Below are positions 13,748 to 20,751 of a stretch of DNA of 21,175 nucleotides, in pieces (within the stretch, counting starts at the first letter, position 1; each line of letters opens with the position of its first letter). The DNA is from Candidatus Omnitrophota bacterium (GTDB lineage: Bacteria; Omnitrophota; Gorgyraeia; Gygaellales; Profunditerraquicolaceae), in the NCBI GenBank assembly GCA_018814745.1, contig JAHIZC010000217.1:1-21175 (forward strand), read 5' to 3'. The notes below the pieces were generated by a model, which was not told the DNA's origin, did not search any database, and saw only the letters and a program-made list of their open reading frames with translations. The position numbers were made by a program, and so were the translations under genes.

Positions 13748-14224
13748 ATGCCTTCTCTTAAAACCCCCGAGAGAATTATAAACACTCTGTTAATTATTTT
13801 ATTTTTGAATACCTGTCTCTGCTTTGCTGAACCAGCAGAAGTAATCGCAGAGGATATAAACCTACGCACTGATTCAAGGGCCAGCTCCGAAATTATCTGC
13901 ACCGTAGGTAAAAACACTGTGGTCGAGGTAATTACAGAAGCCTATGAATGGTATAAAATACGCCTGCCTGACTATGCCCCCGCCTATGTCAAGAAAGAGC
14001 TTTTTGAATGCTTAGAAGATAGAGAAGGCTGCCAGAAAGCTAAGGCGCTCAAGAGTGGAATCAACGTCAGGCTGAGTCCGGATCTATCTTCGGCAATAGT
14101 GGGGATGATCGACGAAGAGGAAACGGTAACCGTCCTAAAGGAAGAAGAGGGATGGTATAAGATTACTCCGCCGAAAAACAGCTACGGCTGGATACATCGG
14201 AGGTTTCTAAAGATTACGCCATGA
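13748..14224 (+). CDS. Exported protein with two bacterial SH3 domains
   Basis: 158 residues. Signal peptide at 1-27 (hydrophobic LLIILFLNTCLCFA). Two SH3b repeats follow: AEDINLRTDSRASSEIICTV...WYKIRLPDYAPAYVKKELF (about 33-85) and LKSGINVRLSPDLSSAIVGM...GWYKITPPKNSYGWIHRRFL (about 98-155). Each has the NVR(L)xS/D...VxxG...V pattern and closing Trp-Tyr. Such domains usually bind cell-wall or protein ligands in the periplasm; no enzyme domain is attached. It starts 3 nt after the small basic protein and overlaps the protease gene by 4 nt. Confidence 0.85.
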   Translation: MPSLKTPERIINTLLIILFLNTCLCFAEPAEVIAEDINLRTDSRASSEIICTVGKNTVVEVITEAYEWYKIRLPDYAPAYVKKELFECLEDREGCQKAKALKSGINVRLSPDLSSAIVGMIDEEETVTVLKEEEGWYKITPPKNSYGWIHRRFLKITP

Positions 14225-14838
14225 ACATATTCGCTTTCCTTGTTTCACTTAGCCTTTTATTGATCGCGGTAACCGTGCACGAATTCGCTCACGGTTGGGT
14301 CGCATATAAGCTCGGAGACAACACCGCCAAAAATTCCGGAAGGCTATCACTTAATCCTTTGGTACACATAGATCCAATCGGCACACTACTTTTACCGATC
14401 ATGCTCTTTATCACTACTAATGGTCAATTCGTCTTCGGTGCCGCAAAACCGGTTCCGATAAACTACATGGCTTTAAAGAACCCTAAAAGAGATATTATCT
14501 GGATCGGAGCCAGCGGCCCTGCATCTAATTTTATTTTCGCTGTCATACTTAGTGTTATAATAAAAATCATACCCTTGCCTGCATTACTACAGTTTATATT
14601 CAGCTATCTGATCACGATAAATGTGGTCTTAGGAGTATTTAACCTCCTGCCTATTCCGCCCTTAGACGGCTCACGGATAGTGATGGGCTTACTTCCCGAC
14701 AGATTAGCTAATAGTTATGCCAAACTTGAACGCTACGGCTTTTTAATACTTGTCCTACTGCTTCTCTCCGGGGTTTTGAATATCGTTGTCTGGCCGACAG
14801 TCGATGTAATATTGAATTGGTTATTTACCACATTGTAA
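14221..14838 (+). CDS. Site-2 protease family (M50) intramembrane metalloprotease
   Basis: 205 residues, mostly membrane-embedded. The zinc motif HEFAH is at 20-24 and the second active-site motif NLLPIPPLDG at 141-150, whose Asp supplies the third ligand. No PDZ domain is present, so it belongs to the short S2P group rather than to the RseP type; substrates are unknown. It cleaves peptide bonds within the membrane in known members. Its ATG overlaps the SH3 gene stop (ATGA), so the two are probably co-expressed, and the SH3 protein might be a periplasmic partner (inference). Confidence 0.92.
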   Translation: MNIFAFLVSLSLLLIAVTVHEFAHGWVAYKLGDNTAKNSGRLSLNPLVHIDPIGTLLLPIMLFITTNGQFVFGAAKPVPINYMALKNPKRDIIWIGASGPASNFIFAVILSVIIKIIPLPALLQFIFSYLITINVVLGVFNLLPIPPLDGSRIVMGLLPDRLANSYAKLERYGFLILVLLLLSGVLNIVVWPTVDVILNWLFTTL

Positions 14839-14849
14839 GCTAAAAAGAT

Positions 14850-15938
14850 ATGGAAATAGTAAAACTTAACCTTAAAAGAAGAACCTATAATATTATTATC
14901 GGAAGCAATATCCTCGGCCGGTTAGGCAAAGAAATATGCAAGCTCAAACTGGGAGACACCGCCTATATAATCACCAACGCCTTGATTAAGAATAAGTACG
15001 CCGGTAAATTAACCAAAGCACTCAAACGCTCTGGTATCGATGTAATCTATAAAACCGTTCCGGACTCAGAGCAGAGTAAATCAATTAAAATATCTACTCA
15101 GGTAATCATCGATATAGCCCGTTATGATAAAAAACGAAGGATATTTATCATCGCCTTCGGCGGCGGGGTGATAGGAGACTTATCCGGATTCATCGCTTCT
15201 ATATACAAGAGAGGTATCCCTTACATACAGATACCCACTACTCTGCTGGCACAAGTGGATTCGAGTATCGGAGGCAAGACAGCGGTCGATCTGATTGAAG
15301 GAAAGAACTTAGTAGGAGCATTTTATCAACCGCGCCTAGTTCTAAGTGATGTCCGGCTGCTCAACACCCTAAGCAAGAGACAAGTACTCTCCGGCCTGGC
15401 AGAAGTGATAAAATACGGAATAATTAAAGATAGGCAGCTATTCACCTACCTGGAAAGAAATTATCAAGATATCCTGGATCTAGAGCCTGGCGCCTTGGAG
15501 CACATTGTTGCCCGCTGCAGCCTGATAAAAGCCAATATCGTAGAGCAGGATGAGAAAGAAGAGAAGGAAATCAGGACAATCCTTAACTTTGGCCATACCA
15601 TAGGACATGCTATTGAAGCAGCCAGCAGCTACAAAAAACATACTCACGGTGAAGGCATAGCCCTGGGAATGCTTGCAGCTGTCGATATCAGCCGCAGGCT
15701 AAATCTAATTAACCAGTCGATCTCTCAAAGGATAGAAAAACTAATCAAACTTGTAGGCCTGCCTATAAGGATCAGAAAACTTCCCCTTAAAGGTATAATC
15801 AACGCGCATTACCACGATAAAAAATTTATCGGCAAGAAAAACAGGTTTGTGCTGCTTGAGGATATAGGCAAGACTAAAATCGTAGTGAATATTCCCTCAA
15901 AGATAATCCGGGAGGCAATACTGAGGATAGGAGAGTAA
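14850..15938 (+). CDS. aroB: 3-dehydroquinate synthase
   Basis: Second step of the shikimate pathway: converts DAHP to 3-dehydroquinate with NAD and a divalent metal. 362 residues, standard length. Motifs: PDSEQSKS (71-78), GGGVIGDLSGF (104-114), PTTLLAQVDSSIGGKTAVD (129-147), GLAEVIKYG (182-190, metal ligand Glu185), NFGHTIGHAIE and HGEGIALGM, with the histidine ligands in the last two. It starts 11 nt after the M50 gene. The stop (15936-15938) touches the stop of the minus-strand gspB-like gene with no gap, so no room exists for a separate terminator. Confidence 0.96.
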   Translation: MEIVKLNLKRRTYNIIIGSNILGRLGKEICKLKLGDTAYIITNALIKNKYAGKLTKALKRSGIDVIYKTVPDSEQSKSIKISTQVIIDIARYDKKRRIFIIAFGGGVIGDLSGFIASIYKRGIPYIQIPTTLLAQVDSSIGGKTAVDLIEGKNLVGAFYQPRLVLSDVRLLNTLSKRQVLSGLAEVIKYGIIKDRQLFTYLERNYQDILDLEPGALEHIVARCSLIKANIVEQDEKEEKEIRTILNFGHTIGHAIEAASSYKKHTHGEGIALGMLAAVDISRRLNLINQSISQRIEKLIKLVGLPIRIRKLPLKGIINAHYHDKKFIGKKNRFVLLEDIGKTKIVVNIPSKIIREAILRIGE

Positions 15939-16475
15939 CTACCTTGGGTTTGTGATTTCGAAAAGAGTTCCTGCTATTTCCAATACAACAGAATTTACAT
16001 TAATCTTCCTGACAACCGCCTCGTTCAATTCGTCACCAACCTTCACTACCAGGTTATTAATTAACGCGTATCCTTGATCAGCAGAAAAGAAGATTCCGTT
16101 TAAAACGAATTCATCCTGGATTTTACGCTTCATCATGGGTGAAATTGGCGTTGCTTCTTCATTTATTACTTCGGGCTCTCCGGGCTCATCTTGTTTAACC
16201 GCTTCAACTTCAACTGGCTGCTTAGAAGCCGGATTCACTACTTGCTGCAGAGGCTTATCTAAAGGCCTCTTCATGGAAGGGGTAATAACTTTAAACAAAA
16301 GACTGCTTATTGCAAAGCCCACGAGCACAATAGAGAGGTATATAAAAACCATACGCACTTTAGAAACGGGCTTAGGATCAGCGGAAGGAGGATTGCCTTG
16401 AGTAGCCGATACCGGCTTCGGCATCCGGCGCAAGGCTGCTTCAGTCTTCTTTAATGCATCGTATATAATACTCAT
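15939..16475 (-). CDS. GspB/GspC-like secretion assembly protein
   Basis: 178 residues. Opens with MSIIYDALKKTEAALRR, a conserved cytoplasmic N-terminus of this group. It has one transmembrane segment (about 42-62), a Pro/Glu/Lys-rich periplasmic linker, and a C-terminal domain (about 120-178) with FVLNGIFFSADQGYALINNLVVKVGDE and VVRKINVNSVVLEI, the beta pattern of type II secretion GspB and the related PilP/GspC homology region. The partner ATPase lies 3 nt upstream in the same operon. In Aeromonas, ExeA and ExeB build the secretin in the outer membrane; a similar role is inferred. No other T2SS gene is in the window. Confidence 0.78.
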   Translation of the reverse strand: MSIIYDALKKTEAALRRMPKPVSATQGNPPSADPKPVSKVRMVFIYLSIVLVGFAISSLLFKVITPSMKRPLDKPLQQVVNPASKQPVEVEAVKQDEPGEPEVINEEATPISPMMKRKIQDEFVLNGIFFSADQGYALINNLVVKVGDELNEAVVRKINVNSVVLEIAGTLFEITNPR

Positions 16476-16478
16476 AAT

Positions 16479-17297
16479 TTAAGCACCTATCGAATAGCTC
16501 TCCAGCTCAGCTAAACATTTGTTTATGATATTTTCATCTATAGTGCTAGTTTCAGCATTAAAACCTGCCAGCAGCGCACGGTCACAAATCATATTTATTA
16601 ACCTAGGCGTACCTGATGAGAATTTAGAGATCTTATCCACTGCTTCATCTTTAAAGACTAACCGTCCATTAGGGCCTGCAATCTTCAAACGATGATTAAT
16701 GTAATCCTTTGTCTCATCGCGGTCCAGAGGGGAGATATGATACCTGACCATCACCCGCTGCCTGAGCTGCCTGAGATCATGTAAATCTAATATCTGGTTT
16801 AATTCCGGCTGCCCTACCAACATTACCTGCAGCAGTTTATCTTTCTCGGTTTCCAGGTTAGAGAGCATTCTTATCTGCTCCAGAAGCGCTGGTTTTAAAT
16901 TCTGGGCCTCATCAATGATCAAAACCACGTTATGCCCTCTTTCGGATTGATTAAGCAAAAATTTATTTAATTCCCAGATTAATGAGATCCGCGATCTACT
17001 TTTAGCGAGAATACCGAAATCTCTTACAACTGCTTCCAATAGCTGAGTCTGGGAGAAGCTGGGATTAAGTATGAAAGCGGTTTTGACATCCTTGGTTATC
17101 TGATTGAGAAAAAAGCGGCAGAGAGTAGTCTTTCCAGTGCCGATCTCACCGGTAAGAACAATTACGCCTTTTCTCTGAGTTACTCCGTATAGAAGATGAG
17201 AGAGGGCTTCGTTATGTTTTCTGCTCGAAAAGAAGAACGAAGGGTCAGAAGTTACGTTAAAGGGCTTTTCTTTTAAACCATAATACTTACAGTACAT
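16479..17297 (-). CDS. GspA/ExeA-like AAA+ ATPase
   Basis: 272 residues from the preferred start at 17297, which gives MYCKYYGLKEKPFNVTSDPS, the standard opening of ExeA-type ATPases. A longer reading to 17405 adds a non-homologous stretch and runs past the promoter, so it is rejected. Walker A LTGEIGTGKTTLC, Walker B NVVLIIDEAQNL, then MLSNLETEKDKLLQVMLVGQPEL, with the arginine-rich RQLRQRVMVRYHISPL, follow in order. No peptidoglycan-binding domain is attached, unlike Aeromonas ExeA. A gagga site lies 4 nt before the ATG. It forms an operon with the GspB-like gene, transcribed from the promoter at 17314-17341. Confidence 0.87.
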   Translation of the reverse strand: MYCKYYGLKEKPFNVTSDPSFFFSSRKHNEALSHLLYGVTQRKGVIVLTGEIGTGKTTLCRFFLNQITKDVKTAFILNPSFSQTQLLEAVVRDFGILAKSRSRISLIWELNKFLLNQSERGHNVVLIIDEAQNLKPALLEQIRMLSNLETEKDKLLQVMLVGQPELNQILDLHDLRQLRQRVMVRYHISPLDRDETKDYINHRLKIAGPNGRLVFKDEAVDKISKFSSGTPRLINMICDRALLAGFNAETSTIDENIINKCLAELESYSIGA

Positions 17298-17313
17298 TTT
17301 ATCCTCAACGAGT

Positions 17314-17341
17314 ATTATAACAAAGATTATTAAAATGTAAA
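17314..17341 (-). promoter_or_regulatory. Predicted promoter for the gspA-gspB-like operon
   Basis: Minus-strand -35 TTTACA (17336-17341), 16-bp spacer and perfect -10 TATAAT (17314-17319), 17 bp before the ATG at 17297, leaving a short 5' leader. Read from sequence by consensus only. Confidence 0.65.
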
Positions 17342-17352
17342 CAGCATACTTA

Positions 17353-17381
17353 TTGACATGCATAAAAATATGTGTTATATT
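17353..17381 (+). promoter_or_regulatory. Predicted sigma70 promoter for the PilZ operon
   Basis: Perfect -35 TTGACA (17353-17358), 17-bp spacer, -10 TATATT (17376-17381). Transcription would start near 17388. It is divergent from the promoter at 17314-17341, the two -35 boxes being only 11 bp apart. This is the strongest promoter I can see in the window. Confidence 0.72.
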
Positions 17382-17446
17382 CCAAATAGAGGTTGGATAA
17401 GCCACGGCTTCCTCAACGAAGTTTTAACCCAATGCAAACCTTAAGA

Positions 17447-17779
17447 ATGGAAGAAAAAAGGCGATTCCCTCGAGTAAATCTTAATACCCAGCTAAAATAC
17501 AGGATCAGAGGAAAAACGAATTACGCTCACGCCCTGGCAAACAATATCAGCGTCGGAGGACTGGGGCTGCTTAATCAGGAATTCATTGCGCCATCAACCC
17601 TCTTGATGCTGGAGATTAATCTGCATTCCAGAGTGCTGCATCCCGTAGGAAAAGTTGTCTCAGCGTTTAATCTGCCGCATTCGGAGAGAAACCGCCTGGG
17701 ATTAGAGTTTCTGGAAATGCCAAGTGAAGAGAAGGATTATTTGAAAGATTTTATAAAACTGAAGACGGATCTATTCTAA
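17447..17779 (+). CDS. PilZ-domain protein (first)
   Basis: 110 residues from ATG 17447, opening MEEKRRFPRVNL. The c-di-GMP binding motifs RxxxR (RRFPR) and NxSxxG (NISVGG) are intact, followed by the barrel strands LLMLEINLH and LGLEFLEM. So it should bind c-di-GMP as a single-domain receptor. Start is uncertain. TTG 17393 is directly adjacent to agagg and only about 5 nt from the predicted transcription start, so I reject it. ATG 17432 would add five residues. None has a good ribosome site. It is the first gene after the promoter at 17353-17381. Confidence 0.87.
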   Translation: MEEKRRFPRVNLNTQLKYRIRGKTNYAHALANNISVGGLGLLNQEFIAPSTLLMLEINLHSRVLHPVGKVVSAFNLPHSERNRLGLEFLEMPSEEKDYLKDFIKLKTDLF

Positions 17780-17796
17780 GAAAGGCTAGTTAAAAA

Positions 17797-18144
17797 ATGG
17801 AACCAGAGAAAAAGCAGCAAGAGACAGAAGGGCAGAAAGAAACTAAAACTCAAGAAGCAAAACCCCAGCCGGAAGCAAAAGCAGAGGAAAATAAAACTAA
17901 AACGGAAGCAAAGATAGAAGAAACTAAAGTACAAGAAACAAAGCCCGAGGCTGAGGCAAAGCCGAAAGAAACCAAAGCAAAGAAGGAAGCTTTGGCACCG
18001 GTAGAAAAACAGACTAATTGCCTAAACTGTAATAAACAGATTAAAAGAGTCAGGCGTTATTACCGCGACGGAAAATATTATTGCAATAAAAGATGCTGGA
18101 ATGATTTTCTTAAAAAATCTAAAGAACCGGAGCAAAAATCATGA
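17797..18144 (+). CDS. Lys/Glu/Thr-rich protein with C-terminal zinc-ribbon-like motif
   Basis: 115 residues, family not recognised. Residues 1-70 are a low-complexity charged stretch built of repeated ET-K and EAK units, probably disordered. The C-terminus (75-105) has four cysteines, Cys75-x2-Cys78 and Cys96-x3-Cys100, in NCLNCNKQIKRVRRYYRDGK followed by YYCNKRCW, resembling a small treble-clef or zinc-ribbon such as the TRASH or FYDLN-like groups. A binding or adaptor role is possible but is inference. The stop overlaps the second PilZ gene by 4 nt (ATGA), so the two are tightly coupled. Confidence 0.75.
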   Translation: MEPEKKQQETEGQKETKTQEAKPQPEAKAEENKTKTEAKIEETKVQETKPEAEAKPKETKAKKEALAPVEKQTNCLNCNKQIKRVRRYYRDGKYYCNKRCWNDFLKKSKEPEQKS

Positions 18145-18518
18145 CAAAAAAAACTGGTTTCGAAAGAAGAGTGCACCCAAGGATAGAACAAAGGCTTGCA
18201 CTTAAGGTAGCAGTAAATGGATATGATTTTATCACTTCAACACAGAACGTGAGCTGCGTAGGGGCATATTGCCATATAAATAAATATATGCCTCCGTTCA
18301 CCAAGGTCATGGTAAAGTTAGATCTACCGATCATTGAGCAGAATAGAAGCAAACACCTTGACCTGCAGTGTAGGGGAGTGGTTGTAAGAACAGAGGATGC
18401 AAGTTCCGGTGGTTTTAATATCGCTATATTCTTCGACCATATCAACGATAGCCAGCGTAATAAGATCTCTCAGTACGTAAGCCAATTCTTATCCCAACAG
18501 CCCTCCTTGCGTCAATAG
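18141..18518 (+). CDS. PilZ-domain protein (second)
   Basis: 125 residues. c-di-GMP motifs intact: RxxxR (RVHPR, in ERRVHPR near residue 9) and NxSxxG (NVSCVG, about 38-43). Beta strands follow, with TKVMVKLDLPI and CRGVVVRTE. The two PilZ proteins differ clearly in sequence, so they are not a recent duplication. The ATG overlaps the zinc-ribbon gene. An M48 lipoprotein gene starts 21 nt downstream. Target or partner of this PilZ protein is unknown. Confidence 0.87.
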   Translation: MTKKTGFERRVHPRIEQRLALKVAVNGYDFITSTQNVSCVGAYCHINKYMPPFTKVMVKLDLPIIEQNRSKHLDLQCRGVVVRTEDASSGGFNIAIFFDHINDSQRNKISQYVSQFLSQQPSLRQ

Positions 18519-18539
18519 TTCCTGTTTGTCAGGATCCTA

Positions 18540-19301
18540 ATGAATCAGAAAAATATATTTAAAAGCGCATTACTTATTTTAATCATCCCATTAATCAGCG
18601 GCTGTGTAACTATCTATAATCCCGCGACTGAACAGAAAGAGACGCTGCTGATCAATACAGAGAGAGAAGTCTCCCTGGGTGCGAATATGGATAAGCAGAT
18701 GCAAGAAGAACTAAAAATCCTGGATGACTTTAAGCTGAAGGTGCGATTAAATTCTATCGGAGGAAGAGTCGCCCGGATATCCGACAGACAGGACCTGAGA
18801 TATAATTTCAGGGTGGTCGAAGACAAGGAATTCAATGCTTTTGCCCTGCCCGGAGGTTTTGTCTATATCAATAACGGACTAATGGAGGCGGCTAACGATG
18901 ATGAACTTGCCTGCGTAGTCGCACATGAAGTTGGCCATATCGCTGCCAGGCATAGCGTAAAAAAACTGCAGTCTGCCCTGGGGTATCAACTGATCCTGGG
19001 AATAGCCTTAGGGGTAAGCGAAAAACAAACTATGGGCCAGGCTTTAGATGTAGTCTTTAATCTGGTCAATCTGGGCTACAGTAGAAAGGATGAACATCTC
19101 GCTGATAAACTAAGTGTAAAGTATGCGATGAAGGCGGGGTTTGACCCATACGGCATGGTTACATTCTTTGAAAAACTTAAAGCAGAAACAAGCTCCAAGA
19201 GCTCCCATTACAAGCCTCCGGTATTCCTGAGCTCTCATCCTTCCATCGATGAAAGAATCGAACGTGTAAAGAGCGAAATAACGCTCTATCAAGCACAATA
19301 A
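18540..19301 (+). CDS. M48-family metallopeptidase lipoprotein
   Basis: 253 residues. A lipoprotein signal (LLILIIPLISGC, lipidated Cys22) targets it to the envelope. The peptidase domain has FALPGGFVYINNGLMEAAND (101-120), HEVGH (129-133, zinc ligands and catalytic Glu130) and KDEHLADKLSVKYA, where the Glu supplies the third ligand. It ends with the HPSIDERIERV motif typical of this group (YggG/LoiP, BepA-like). A quality-control role for outer-membrane proteins is inferred from relatives. No TPR domain follows, so it is not a full BepA. The aggat site (18531-18535) sits just upstream of ATG 18540. Confidence 0.92.
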   Translation: MNQKNIFKSALLILIIPLISGCVTIYNPATEQKETLLINTEREVSLGANMDKQMQEELKILDDFKLKVRLNSIGGRVARISDRQDLRYNFRVVEDKEFNAFALPGGFVYINNGLMEAANDDELACVVAHEVGHIAARHSVKKLQSALGYQLILGIALGVSEKQTMGQALDVVFNLVNLGYSRKDEHLADKLSVKYAMKAGFDPYGMVTFFEKLKAETSSKSSHYKPPVFLSSHPSIDERIERVKSEITLYQAQ

Positions 19302-19302
19302 G

Positions 19303-20291
19303 ATGCAACCTTCATACCTCAATCTCTATAAAAACGGAGAATTAGACAAAAGAATCGAGCAGGCCTTTAAGCTGCTTGAATCCTGCTATATCTGTCCGCG
19401 TAAATGCAAAGTAAACAGATTAAAGAACGAAAAGGGATACTGTCGAACCGGCCTTAAGCCAAAGGTATGCAGCTTTATGCCTCACCGCGGAGAAGAACCT
19501 CCGATATCAGGATCCCGGGGTTCCGGAACGATCTTCTTCTCTAACTGCAATATGTCTTGCATCTATTGCCAGAATTATGAATTCAGCCAATTAGGGCAGG
19601 GGAGAGAGGTAGAGATTGAGGAGCTCGCTAAATTCATGTTAGAACTACAAAATATCGAATGTCATAATATAAATTTAGTCACCCCCACACACGTGATACC
19701 TCAGATTCTCAAGGCATTAAAGATTGCCGCTTCCCAAGGGCTTAAGATACCGATTGTCTATAATACCGGCGGTTATGAATTACCGCAGATTATAAAATTA
19801 TTGGATGGTATCATAGATATATATCTTCCGGATATACGCTATGGAGATAAGGATATTGCTCGTAGGCTCTCTGATGCACCTGATTATCCTGAGCAAATCA
19901 AACTGCGGTAAAAGAGATGCACAGGCAAGTAGGTATCGCCAGGATCAACGAAGAGGGGATAATAGAAAAAGGAATAGTGATAAGGCATCTGGTTCTTCCT
20001 AATAATCTCAGCGGGACAAATGTAATCATGAAATTTATTGCCGAAAAAATCTCCAAAGATACATATATCAGCCTGATGAGCCAATATCTACCCTATCATA
20101 AAGCCTCTCAATCTAATGAAGCCTCCCGGAGATTAAAGCATGAGGAGTACGAATCAGCTAAAGAAACAATGAAGAAATACGGCTTGCACAACGGCTGGAT
20201 CCAGGAATCTTACGGCTCAGAGAGGTTCGCGGGCATAAACATCAAGCCGTCATTAATCAAAGATAACAATAGCTGCAAGCATGAGAAATAA
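19303..20291 (+). pseudogene. PflX-type radical SAM protein, interrupted by a frameshift near 19903
   Basis: Homologous to the PFL-activase-like radical SAM family COG1313. The first part (19303-19911, 202 residues) has the cysteine-rich start CYICPRKCKVNR (28-39) and the radical SAM cluster motif CNMSCIYC (Cys82, Cys86, Cys89). It ends at a TAA shortly after DAPDYPEQIK. The second part continues the same family in another frame: AVKEMHRQVG (from about 19905), then GIVIRHLVLPNNLSGT and ISLMSQYLPYHK. One missing base near 19903-19904 joins them into about 328 residues. No canonical slippery heptamer is at the junction. It may be a real pseudogene, a sequencing or assembly error, or unusual recoding. 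The next gene overlaps its end. Confidence 0.85.
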
Positions 20292-20751
20292 TAAACTCTC
20301 CAGATTTTTTAATCTACTCTACACCAAACTTTTTAAGATAAACGATACTCCGCATAAAATCGCTTTGGGCCTGGGACTAGGGGTCTCTTCGGGGATCATT
20401 CCGGGAACAGGGCCGATTGCAGCTATATCTTTAGCGCTCTTATTCAAAGCCAACAGGGCTGCCGCCTTACTGGGCTGCCTGCTCACTAACACCTGGCTGA
20501 GCTTTGGGATTATAATATTTGCAATAAAAACAGGTTCTGCTATACTTAATAGCAATTGGCAATCAGTGCAACAGGATTGGTCAATTTTCTTAGTAAATTT
20601 CCATTGGTCAGATTTATTTAATGTCTCGGTCTTAGAGATAATTTTTCCGGTAATCATTGGATACTTGCTGGTAGGGTTAGCTCTGGGAACTTCGATCTAT
20701 ATAATCACCTTTACCATAATCAGCATTGAAAGAAACAGGAGGATAAAATGA
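20281..20751 (+). CDS. DUF2062 family membrane protein
   Basis: 156 residues. Shows the family pattern TPHKIALGLGLGVSSGIIPGTG (23-44), then FKANRAAALLGCLLTNTW (55-72), which matches the DUF2062 signature. About three to four transmembrane segments (30-55, 60-85, 115-150). Function is unknown; in some genomes these proteins neighbour glycosyltransferases. The ATG overlaps the radical SAM gene, and the stop overlaps the histidine kinase gene by 4 nt (ATGA), with aggagg just upstream of that start. Confidence 0.88.
   Translation: MRNNKLSRFFNLLYTKLFKINDTPHKIALGLGLGVSSGIIPGTGPIAAISLALLFKANRAAALLGCLLTNTWLSFGIIIFAIKTGSAILNSNWQSVQQDWSIFLVNFHWSDLFNVSVLEIIFPVIIGYLLVGLALGTSIYIITFTIISIERNRRIK

Noticed and set aside
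13375..13917. Minus-strand 180-codon ORF
   Set aside because: It lies antisense across three well-supported + strand genes and has low-complexity content mirroring the small basic protein.
16135..16401. Plus-strand ORF inside the gspB-like gene
   Set aside because: It is antisense to a recognisable protein, shows no domain and has biased composition expected of a shadow frame.
17298..17405. N-terminal extension of the ExeA-like ATPase to 17405
   Set aside because: The added residues do not match the family, cross both predicted promoters, and the MYCKYYGL start has its own ribosome site.
19897..19911. Programmed -1 frameshifting in the radical SAM gene
   Set aside because: No X XXY YYZ slippery heptamer in the correct frame and no obvious downstream structure; mutation or sequence error is simpler.
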